This document shows, one piece after another, positions 35,808 to 42,147 of a stretch of 42,147 bases of DNA (position 1 is the stretch's first letter; the number at the start of each line of letters is the position of its first letter). Location: positions 1-42,147 of the forward strand of contig JALELH010000054.1 of the NCBI GenBank assembly GCA_022768865.1, read 5' to 3'. The DNA is from Spirochaetia bacterium. Its GTDB lineage: Bacteria > Spirochaetota > Spirochaetia > Treponematales > Treponemataceae. Under the pieces are notes generated by a model that was given only the letters and a program-made list of their open reading frames with translations, ran no database searches and was not told where the DNA came from. The translations under genes and the position numbers were made by a program.

Positions 35808-37148
35808 ATGGCAATGACAATTTTGACATTGAACTGCGGATCTTCTTCTGCAAAATACCAGGTTTACGACTGGGACAATAAAGAAGTTCTTGCTAATGGT
35901 GTTGTAGAAAGAATCGGTATCAGCGGTTCATGCATTACACACAAAGCTAAAGGAAAGAAAGTTGAACTTGAAAGCCCGTGTCCAACTCACAAGGAAGCAA
36001 TTGAACTTATTCTTAAAATGATTACAGATAAGGAAACAGGCGTTATTTCTGACCTTAGTGAAATTGGAGCAGTCGGTCACCGTGTTCTTCATGGCGGAGA
36101 AAAGTTTACAAAGTCTGTACTTGTTACTCCTGAAGTTCTTGCAGGTTTCCGCGATGTTATTGACCTTGGTCCTTTGCACATGCCTGCAAATATCATGGGT
36201 ATTGAAGCTGCACAGAAAGTTATGCCGAATGTTCCTCATGCAGCAGTTATGGATACAGCATGGCACCAGACAATGCCTGCAGAAAACTTTATGTATGCCA
36301 TCCCGCATGAATGGTATGAAAAATATGCAGCACGCAAATACGGCTTCCATGGAACTTCTTTCCTTTATACTGCAAAACGTGCTTCTGTTCTTCTTGGAAA
36401 AAAGCCTGAAGATACAAATGTAATTATTTGCCACATTGGTAACGGTGCTTCTATGTGTGCAGTTAAAAACGGAAAGTGCTACGACACAACAATGGGTATT
36501 ACACCTCTTGAAGGCCTTGTAATGGGAACACGTTCCGGAGACCTTGACCCGGCACTTCCTTTCTACATCATGCGCAAGACAGGAATGTCTGCTGACGAAA
36601 TGGATACAGCCCTTAATAAGAAATCAGGCTGCTTAGGCGTTACAGGCAAATATGCAGACCGCCGCGACGTTGAACAGGCTGCAGATGCAGGAGATGAAAA
36701 GGCAAAGCTCTGTATTGAAATGGAATCTATCCGCATCAAAAAATATATCGGTGCCTACATGGCAGAACTTGGCAAGGTAGATGCAATCGTATTTACTGCA
36801 GGTGTTGGCGAACACGGACCAACATACCGCCAGAAGTCTTGCCAGGGTCTTGAATCTTACGGAATTAAAATTGACGAAAAGAAAAACCTTTTGTCTAATA
36901 CAAGCAATGCTGAAACATGTATTTCTGTAGATGACAGTGCAACAAAGATTTTCGTAATTCCAACAGATGAAGAACTTGTAATGACAGAAGATGCCTATGC
37001 ACTTATGAAGGGAACTTACGATGTGCACACAAAGTTTACTTATTCTTTCCAGAGCAAGGACTATGTAAACAAGGCACGCGAAGCAAGCTTAAAGTCAGAC
37101 CTTGCAAAACATCCTGACCTGGCAAAGATTCTTGCACGCCCAATGTAA
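35808..37148 (+). CDS. ackA: Acetate kinase
   Basis: The 446-residue protein has the acetate kinase start [17 protein letters not shown] and GHRVLHGG. It also has [24 protein letters not shown] and the second signature [12 protein letters not shown]. It makes ATP from acetyl phosphate, the last step in acetate fermentation. It is longer than the ~400-residue E. coli enzyme by a C-terminal extension. A pta gene is not in the window. The gap after it (37149-37349) holds no clear terminator. Confidence 0.97.
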   Translation: MAMTILTLNCGSSSAKYQVYDWDNKEVLANGVVERIGISGSCITHKAKGKKVELESPCPTHKEAIELILKMITDKETGVISDLSEIGAVGHRVLHGGEKFTKSVLVTPEVLAGFRDVIDLGPLHMPANIMGIEAAQKVMPNVPHAAVMDTAWHQTMPAENFMYAIPHEWYEKYAARKYGFHGTSFLYTAKRASVLLGKKPEDTNVIICHIGNGASMCAVKNGKCYDTTMGITPLEGLVMGTRSGDLDPALPFYIMRKTGMSADEMDTALNKKSGCLGVTGKYADRRDVEQAADAGDEKAKLCIEMESIRIKKYIGAYMAELGKVDAIVFTAGVGEHGPTYRQKSCQGLESYGIKIDEKKNLLSNTSNAETCISVDDSATKIFVIPTDEELVMTEDAYALMKGTYDVHTKFTYSFQSKDYVNKAREASLKSDLAKHPDLAKILARPM

Positions 37149-37349
37149 TCTTATACAGGTCGAATGGCGGATTATTAAAAATTAATGTTTTACAAGCAAA
37201 CAAACGCCTTTCGGCAGAACCAGTCCTGAAAAAAAGGCTGGCTAGAAGCTGCGCTGCCATTGCCGCACTACGTTTGTGCAGATTTTTTTTCATGCCTGAA
37301 CCTGCCTACGGCGTTTGCTTGCAATAGAATAATTATATTAAAAATTATT

Positions 37350-37799
37350 TTAAACTCGACATTCGTCCTTTTTAAGATTCTGGCGTATTTTTTTGACGGC
37401 ATCTTCTATTGTGTAGCTCTTCATTTTTGCTTCCATTGTATTCTGGATATCTGAAAGCTTGTCATCCAGTGCAGCGTGAATATTCCTTCCTACAGGACAT
37501 TCCTGATTTGGATTTTCATGAAAGTGGAACAAATCTCCGTTTTCAAGCAAATCCGTTGCCTTGTATACATCATAAAAAGTAATTTTCTTTAAAGGCCGGG
37601 TCATTGTTGTTCCGCCTGTTCCCCTGGCAACTTCTATAATTCCTGCATTCCTAAGTTGCAGCAGGATTTTTCTTACAACTACCGGATTTACGTTAATGCT
37701 TGATGCAAGAAAATCACTTGTAACTTTATGTTCATTTCCAAAAACTTCTATGCATGCAAGGATGTGTATTGCAATTGTAAATCTGCTTGAAATCTGCAT
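37350..37799 (-). CDS. Rrf2 family transcriptional regulator
   Basis: The 149-residue protein starts MQISSRFTIAIHILACIEVF and has the Rrf2 winged helix (SSINVNPVVVRKILLQLRNA). It lacks the three clustered cysteines that bind an iron-sulfur cluster in IscR and NsrR; only one Cys (in ECPVG) is in that region. It may be a YwnA-like, cluster-free regulator. GAGG is 7 nt before the ATG. It diverges from the lipoprotein gene at 37925 and may control it. No clear operator was found. Confidence 0.85.
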   Translation of the reverse strand: MQISSRFTIAIHILACIEVFGNEHKVTSDFLASSINVNPVVVRKILLQLRNAGIIEVARGTGGTTMTRPLKKITFYDVYKATDLLENGDLFHFHENPNQECPVGRNIHAALDDKLSDIQNTMEAKMKSYTIEDAVKKIRQNLKKDECRV

Positions 37800-37924
37800 G
37801 TTAATTCCTCTGTCTGTTCAGCATACAGTGATTTTGTTGTTATATCAATGATTACATCAAAAAATCCTTGACAAATTTCGGGGGGTAAAATGGAAATAAC
37901 AATTTTTTTAAGAGGTGAATTTGT

Positions 37925-38458
37925 ATGAAGAAGTTCTCAAAAATGTTTGCTTTTATTCTTGTAATGGTGCTTTCATGTTTATTTATTGTTGCCTGTAGTA
38001 ATTCTGATGACGATGATGATGAGAATGAATCTTTGTCTGTCTGGACTAGTATAGATTCTTATGATGAGAATAACGTAAAATGTGTTGATACATATACTTT
38101 GACTCTTTATTCTTCTTCCTTTACTTTGGCACTAAAAATGGAAGAAAATAACAAAGTTGTTATTGACAGTAAAGTTTTAGAAGGAAACTATATTAATTCA
38201 GCAGATGGAAAAATAACCTTTAAAACTACTAAAGCAGCCAGAGCTTTAGTTTTGACGGAAGAAGAACTTAATGAAAAGGCAGAAAAAGAAGCTGCAAACT
38301 TTAGCGATGAAGCATCTTTTGTGTTATTTTGGCTAAATTACTGTTTTGAAGTTGTTGACGCTAATGAAAAAGTTCCGGATACAATCGGTGTTTTAAAAGA
38401 TGGAAAATTAATCTGGACTGATACTGACGGAGAAGAAATGGTATTTATTAAAAATTGA
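37925..38458 (+). CDS. Putative surface lipoprotein
   Basis: The 177-residue protein has a signal peptide with lipobox FIVAC, then an acidic run (NSDDDDDENES) as in exported spirochaetal lipoproteins. The rest resembles a small beta domain (TLTLYSSSFTLALKMEENN). I do not recognise the family. AGAGGTG precedes the ATG. A terminator follows. Confidence 0.75.
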   Translation: MKKFSKMFAFILVMVLSCLFIVACSNSDDDDDENESLSVWTSIDSYDENNVKCVDTYTLTLYSSSFTLALKMEENNKVVIDSKVLEGNYINSADGKITFKTTKAARALVLTEEELNEKAEKEAANFSDEASFVLFWLNYCFEVVDANEKVPDTIGVLKDGKLIWTDTDGEEMVFIKN

Positions 38459-38466
38459 CTTTAATA

Positions 38467-38495
38467 AGGGCTGGTTATTTCAGCCTCTTTTTTTA
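38467..38495 (+). terminator. Terminator after the lipoprotein gene
   Basis: GGCTG (38469-38473) and CAGCC (38481-38485) form a 5-bp stem, followed by a T-rich run. Confidence 0.7.
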
Positions 38496-38518
38496 GTCTT
38501 CTATTGAAAACCATTAAA

Positions 38519-38623
38519 TTTCATCAAGATAAAAATAAATTTTCATCTTGATAAAGGGTGTAATTTTATCTTGATAAACATAAATTTTCATCTTGATAAA
38601 CGTAAATTTTCATCAAGATGAAA
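38519..38623. repeat. Palindrome array 3: five 16-bp units, period 22-23 bp
   Basis: Units are TTTCATC-(AA or TT)-GATRAAA type, near-perfect palindromes. They start at 38519, 38541, 38564, 38586 and 38608. Spacers are 6, 7, 6 and 6 bp (ATAAAT twice, GTAAAT once, and GGTGTAA). The sequence is unlike arrays 1 and 2, but the architecture is the same. It lies between the lipoprotein and an ABC ATPase. Confidence 0.82.
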
Positions 38624-38683
38624 TTTAAAAAAAGGCAAAAAAAGCGGGATAAAACTTAAACGCTGGGATTCAGCATAAAAAAC

Positions 38684-39496
38684 CTATTTATTGCCAAAAA
38701 GCTTTACCTGTTCTGCAAGTTCTTCACGGGTTAAGGTTTCATTGTGCTTCAGCATGGCAGCAGGAATTCCATAGGCTTTTTCAAGTTCATCATTGGTCAT
38801 TACTTCTTCTACTGTGCCGTAAGACATGGTTCTGTCCGGATGAATGAGAAGGACTTTTTCTGCAAACATTCTTGTAAGGTCAAGTTCGTGCATGGAAATA
38901 AACATTGGCGTTTTTGTTTCCATAGAATAGGCACGCAGGTATTCCAGGGCAGACATTTTCTGCCTGTCTTCCATAGCAAACAATGGTTCATCCATAAAAA
39001 TGCTTGCACTTCCATAAAGCAGGCTGAATGCAAGAAGGACACGCTGGTTTTCTCCTTTGGAAATTTTAGTAAGCCCATGGTTCATTACAGGGGAAAGTTC
39101 AAAAGTTTCAACAACTTCATCAAATAAATCTTTGCCCTTGATTCCTTTTGCATTTGCCTTTAATGCACCATTCTGATAGACATAGGACAGCAGCTGTTCA
39201 ACCTTGTCTTCTGATTCAAATTCCATATTCTGATAGATTACGGATGCAAGAAGATTTTTCTTTTCTTCCGGAAGTTTGTTTATTTCCTGGCCAAGCAGGT
39301 AAACTTTTCCGCCGGCAGGCTGAATGCGTCCGCTTGCAAGAAGCATAAGGGTAGACTTTCCGCTGCCGTTTGGGCCGATAATGCTTGTAAATGCTGCAGG
39401 AATGCTTCCGGTAAAATGTTCAAAAACAGGTGGCAAAACTTCGCCTTCGTCTGCAGGATATGTAAAAGAAACGTCGTTGAAATCTATAAAGTTCAT
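38684..39496 (-). CDS. Orphan ABC transporter ATP-binding protein
   Basis: The 270-residue protein has one ABC domain: Walker A GPNGSGKST, an unusual signature ISKGENQR instead of LSGGQ, and Walker B IFMDEPLF. No permease or binding protein is next to it. A promoter (TTGAAT 39531-39526, 17 bp, TATTCT 39508-39503, on the minus strand) puts the -10 box 6 nt from the ATG, with no ribosome site. A partner elsewhere in the genome is possible. The transported substrate is unknown. Confidence 0.85.
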   Translation of the reverse strand: MNFIDFNDVSFTYPADEGEVLPPVFEHFTGSIPAAFTSIIGPNGSGKSTLMLLASGRIQPAGGKVYLLGQEINKLPEEKKNLLASVIYQNMEFESEDKVEQLLSYVYQNGALKANAKGIKGKDLFDEVVETFELSPVMNHGLTKISKGENQRVLLAFSLLYGSASIFMDEPLFAMEDRQKMSALEYLRAYSMETKTPMFISMHELDLTRMFAEKVLLIHPDRTMSYGTVEEVMTNDELEKAYGIPAAMLKHNETLTREELAEQVKLFGNK

Positions 39497-39502
39497 GCAG
39501 CT

Positions 39503-39531
39503 AGAATAATGAAAAAAAACACGAAATTCAA
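39503..39531 (-). promoter_or_regulatory. Promoter of the orphan ABC ATPase, predicted leaderless
   Basis: On the minus strand TTGAAT (39531-39526) and TATTCT (39508-39503) are separated by 17 bp. The expected start of transcription is at the ATG at 39496. Confidence 0.6.
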
Positions 39532-39561
39532 CAATTTTCTATATATAACACAACTTATTTA

Positions 39562-39590
39562 TTGACACAATCTTTGTTACACGCTATATT
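39562..39590 (+). promoter_or_regulatory. Sigma70-type promoter of the tRNA gene
   Basis: TTGACA (39562-39567) and TATATT (39585-39590) are separated by 17 bp, near consensus. Transcription should start near 39597, 9 nt before the tRNA. Confidence 0.88.
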
Positions 39591-39605
39591 ATCAGAACAT
39601 TACGA

Positions 39606-39678
39606 CGCGAGGTAGAGCAGTTGGCAGCTCGTCGGGCTCATAACCCGGAGGCCGCAGGTTCGAGTCCTGCCCTCGCTA
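39606..39678 (+). tRNA. Initiator tRNA-fMet (CAT)
   Basis: The cloverleaf folds fully. The anticodon CAT is at 39639-39641. Three G:C pairs in the anticodon stem (GGG with CCC), an A11:U24 pair in the D stem and a mismatched first acceptor pair (C1 and U72) are marks of an initiator tRNA. The T arm is GCAGG-TTCGAGT-CCTGC. CCA is not encoded. Confidence 0.93.
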
Positions 39679-39718
39679 AACAACAAATCCTCTAGTTTAG
39701 CTAGAGGATTTGTTGTTT
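39678..39718 (+). terminator. Hairpin after the initiator tRNA
   Basis: AACAACAAATCCTCTAG and CTAGAGGATTTGTTGTT form a perfect 17-bp stem with a TTTAG loop, then TTTT. It likely ends tRNA transcription. The next 180 bp to 39905 hold no gene that I can support, only the short inverted T-arm copy described in the findings. Confidence 0.8.
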
Positions 39719-39905
39719 TAAACAGGATACAAGTTAAACTTATGCAGGACTCGAAGCGGACTGATGCTGCCGGTGCTCAATTGAGTATGGATGGTTCAAT
39801 TTCTGCTAAATAATCATCATTCTATTTTTATAGTCAGGTCAAGATACCTGAACTGTTTCAAATATTCTTTATCTTCCATTTAAGTGTTACCGGCAATACT
39901 GTTCA

Positions 39906-40304
39906 TCAAATATCCTCTCCCTTTTCCCTTCTTTCGGCAAGGTTTGTTTCAATTCTTACAGGGAGTCCGTCTTCCCAGTATTCTTCTGTGTCACCGCCGT
40001 CTTCCTTTATTTTCTTAATGTAGCCGTTTTCCCAGTATTCCCAATGCATCGGATATTCAATGGCAGGTCTGTCACCTTCGGAATGAAAGTATCCGTCCTT
40101 GAAGTTGCAGATTACCAGGGTAGGCACACCGAATACCATTAAGGTGTCCGTTACCTGGCCTGTAATCGGTTCATTGTTTTCATTTACTGCCTGCACAAGC
40201 TGCAGCATGGCAAACGGTGACTTTGATTTTACACCGCACTTTGCAATTCTTTCTTCAAGTTCCTGCTTTGCCATTGCATTTTCGTCTGCTAATGTAAGAT
40301 TCAT
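39906..40304 (-). CDS. Hypothetical protein with two EYWENG-like repeats
   Basis: The 132-residue protein has an N-terminal helical part (MAKQELEERIAKCG). The C-terminus has two MORN/YwqK-like turns, WEYWENGYIKKI and EEYWEDGLPVRIE, about 20 residues apart. I know no function. GAGGAG lies 6 nt before the ATG, so it should be translated. Confidence 0.72.
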   Translation of the reverse strand: MNLTLADENAMAKQELEERIAKCGVKSKSPFAMLQLVQAVNENNEPITGQVTDTLMVFGVPTLVICNFKDGYFHSEGDRPAIEYPMHWEYWENGYIKKIKEDGGDTEEYWEDGLPVRIETNLAERREKGEDI

Positions 40305-40436
40305 GTTTTCTCCTCTTATTAAAATTTATTTTGCAGTTTAAATTATAAACCCTAATGTTATTTTTTGCTTTGTTTTTCAGATTTTTCTTTATTTATGTTT
40401 TTGTTGGCTGTTACAATGTCATGTTATTCTGAATAA

Positions 40437-40605
40437 TGTGAACTAGGTTCACCAAAACAGACTTGGTGAACCTAGTTCACCTAACATAAAAAGTGAAGTA
40501 TGTTCACCAAACCTGACTTGGTGAAGTATGTTCAACTGTACAGGTGAAGCATGTTCACCAACGTTAAAGAACTTAGTTCACCAATACAGGGGAAGCAGGT
40601 TTATC
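40437..40605. repeat. Palindrome array 2: seven 17-bp units
   Basis: Units resemble GGTGAAGTATGTTCACC and start at 40437, 40465, 40492, 40520, 40543, 40566 and 40589. Spacers are 11, 10, 11, 6, 6 and 6 bp. The 6-bp spacers are TGTACA, AACGTT and AATACA, the same three words as in array 1 though in another order. Terminal units 6 and 7 are the most decayed. The array lies between the gene at 39906 and the two-gene operon at 40723; no other feature was seen in this 418-bp gap except a TATAAT word near 40665. Confidence 0.84.
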
Positions 40606-40722
40606 ATCGGCAATAAAAATCCATAAAAACAGGAAATTACATCAACAAAAACGGCAAAATGGGGTATAATCTTAAAACAAATTGTTGTTAAATTATACCA
40701 TAAGGAGACTCTGTTTTATTAT

Positions 40723-41397
40723 ATGGAAAACGCCAGGCAAAAAGTAGACAGGATTTTAAAAAACCTAACCAGTTCAAGAGAAGACCTTTGGGCTTTAAAT
40801 GATGACATCTGGCACACGTTGGACCATTCCAGCGTAGAAGACGTGCAGAGGGCGGCTTCTTTTCAGGTAAAATATCTTGAACTTCTTGACCAGTTTGCCC
40901 GCAATTCAGAAGAAATAGCAGCATTAATTGTTCAGTTTACGGGGATAAAGGAAGAAGAAACGCCTGATATTAAAGACGTTTTTGGCAATTCTAACGAAAG
41001 GATAATTAAAGAATTAAACAAAGAAGAACCTCATTCCATTGACGAAGACTTTACCTATAAAAGACCCTATGCAATTGTAATGGAAAACAATGCCTGCACA
41101 AACCTTGAAACATGGAAAGATTTATATAAACAGGTTTGCAGGCATCTTGCCGGTAAAAATAAGGAACTGTTTGATTCCCTTGCTGCAAATGAAAGTCTTG
41201 TTTCTAAGCAGCAGAAAAAATATTATTCCGACAATCCTAAGGAACTGCGCGCACCGGTAAAAATAACGGACAAGACTTATGTAGAAACAAACTTAAGTGC
41301 CAGTGACTTTACAAAGCGCATGAAGGAAATTTTTGATATTTACAGGATTTCTAAAGACAGTTTGACAATTTATTTAAGACAGGACAGGAATGGGTAA
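40723..41397 (+). CDS. Protein of unknown function, operon partner of the PLD protein
   Basis: The 224-residue protein has an N-terminal helical half (about 1-75), then an alpha/beta part starting FTYKRPYAIVMENN. It ends in KITDKTYVETNLSASDFTKR and a short helix-strand unit. I do not recognise the family. The ribosome site is odd: AAGGAG lies 16 nt before the ATG, which is too far, so the start may be wrong or translation weak. It ends exactly where the next gene begins (TAA then ATG), so the two are one operon and probably work together. Confidence 0.72.
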   Translation: MENARQKVDRILKNLTSSREDLWALNDDIWHTLDHSSVEDVQRAASFQVKYLELLDQFARNSEEIAALIVQFTGIKEEETPDIKDVFGNSNERIIKELNKEEPHSIDEDFTYKRPYAIVMENNACTNLETWKDLYKQVCRHLAGKNKELFDSLAANESLVSKQQKKYYSDNPKELRAPVKITDKTYVETNLSASDFTKRMKEIFDIYRISKDSLTIYLRQDRNG

Positions 41398-42147
41398 ATG
41401 TTTGGAAATACGTTAATAGACAATTCATCAAAATTAAAGCTTGTTGATACATTGAATGAAATTATTTCTATGCCGGAAGTAAACGAAATCTGCATAGCAA
41501 CAGGTTATTGGGATTTAAAAGGGACTTCTTTAGTTACTGATGCTCTTTTGCAGTTTTTAAAAAGAGATAATACAAAACTAAGGCTTTTAATCGGAAAAGA
41601 TCCGGATATTTTCAGAAAAGATTTGACTGTGGAAGCATATAAAAATGCAAAAGTCTATCCCCAGGACTATTTAAAGATAGACTTGCAGAATGTTGAAATG
41701 AATGATCAGCAGTATCAAAAAGCTGCAAAGATGCTTATAGATTATTGTGCAGATGATAATCAAAAAATTCAGGTTCATGTTTTTGATATAAATGAAAATG
41801 ATGAAAGTCAGTTTTTTCATTCCAAGTGCTACATATTTATGAGCACCCATGGAAAAACCTGCGGAATTATTGGAAGCAGCAATTTTACAAAAATGGGTCT
41901 GGAAGGAAATTCCGAACTTAATTTTCTAGATATAGATTCTTCTCATATTACGGCAAAACCTGATGAATACAGCCCATTTAAAGGTCATTATTACTGGTTT
42001 AATGAAAAATGGAACATTTCAAAAGACTGGACAAAGGAATTTGTTATTGCCGTTGGAAATTCTCCTGTAGGAAAAGCAGCTAAAGAAGTTGAAAAAGAAA
42101 AGGAACAAAATTCACAAAAACTATTTACAATTCTTTCTCCAAAAGAT
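41398..42147 (+). CDS. Phospholipase-D-fold protein, N-terminal part (runs off window)
   Basis: The first 250 codons are open up to the window end with no stop. Residues 141-143 HSK, followed by IIGSSNFTKMGL (157-168) and Glu173, make one HKD half-site of the PLD superfamily. Before it lies an ATGYWDLKG segment with KLRLLIGKDP, as in PLD-like nuclease or helicase N-termini. PLD domains of this form often precede an SNF2-type helicase in large defence proteins, but the rest is not in view. The ATG directly follows the stop of the previous gene. Confidence 0.82.
   Translation, partial: MFGNTLIDNSSKLKLVDTLNEIISMPEVNEICIATGYWDLKGTSLVTDALLQFLKRDNTKLRLLIGKDPDIFRKDLTVEAYKNAKVYPQDYLKIDLQNVEMNDQQYQKAAKMLIDYCADDNQKIQVHVFDINENDESQFFHSKCYIFMSTHGKTCGIIGSSNFTKMGLEGNSELNFLDIDSSHITAKPDEYSPFKGHYYWFNEKWNISKDWTKEFVIAVGNSPVGKAAKEVEKEKEQNSQKLFTILSPKD

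Noticed and set aside
37868..37891. Promoter TTGACA ... TAAAAT for the lipoprotein gene
   Set aside because: The spacer is only 12 bp, too short for a normal promoter.

Overview
This looks like a chromosomal segment of an AT-rich, double-membraned, anaerobic bacterium, most likely a treponeme-like spirochaete from a gut, rumen or oral habitat. The support is indirect: a LolA-type lipoprotein carrier, relaxed treponemal-style lipoboxes followed by acidic stretches, an acetate kinase plus an acyl-CoA carboxyltransferase as fermentation genes, a Rex redox repressor, and AT-rich intergenic DNA. I could not run a search, so the genus is an inference.

Layout. 1-118 is the end of an rRNA operon (5S). 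274-15298 is mostly housekeeping: an M16 protease, a RecQ helicase, a Gfo/Idh/MocA oxidoreductase, lolA with a RodZ-like HTH membrane protein, rimO, a phosphohexomutase, nudC, ilvC and a MATE exporter. 15314-19561 is an accessory block read on the minus strand: a PcfJ-like gene broken by one in-frame amber codon, a Fic protein with its own operator set, a palindrome array, and an acyltransferase facing a small XRE regulator. 19694-29616 holds an ABC-F ATPase, a LysR regulator with a DUF4230 protein, a membrane protein with a possible kinase-like domain, a carboxyltransferase, azlCD, and a DHp-like/receiver fusion. 29613-37799 holds a lipoprotein nuclease/phosphatase, rex-serC-serA, an M29-type aminopeptidase with a small secreted protein, ackA and an Rrf2 regulator. 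37925-42147 is more accessory: a lipoprotein, two further palindrome arrays, an orphan ABC ATPase, an initiator tRNA, two unknown proteins, and the start of a phospholipase-D-fold protein that runs off the window.

How genes work together. Rex sits upstream of serC and serA (phosphoserine pathway) and has Rex-type palindromes in front of it, suggesting redox control of itself and possibly of serine synthesis. lolA and the RodZ-like gene serve the cell envelope. ackA and the carboxyltransferase have strong, canonical promoters and belong to central fermentation. Several genes have a -10-like box only 6-8 nt before ATG and no Shine-Dalgarno sequence, which suggests leaderless mRNAs.

The most unusual material is non-coding. 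Three intergenic arrays (18166-18361, 38519-38623, 40437-40605) are built of 16-17 bp imperfect palindromes with short, nearly fixed spacers (6, or 10-12 bp). Two arrays share unit and spacer words; the third has an unrelated sequence but the same architecture. I do not recognise them as a described element. Next to ilvC there is a second copy of its last eight codons and its downstream hairpins, differing only synonymously in the codons and with paired changes in the stems.
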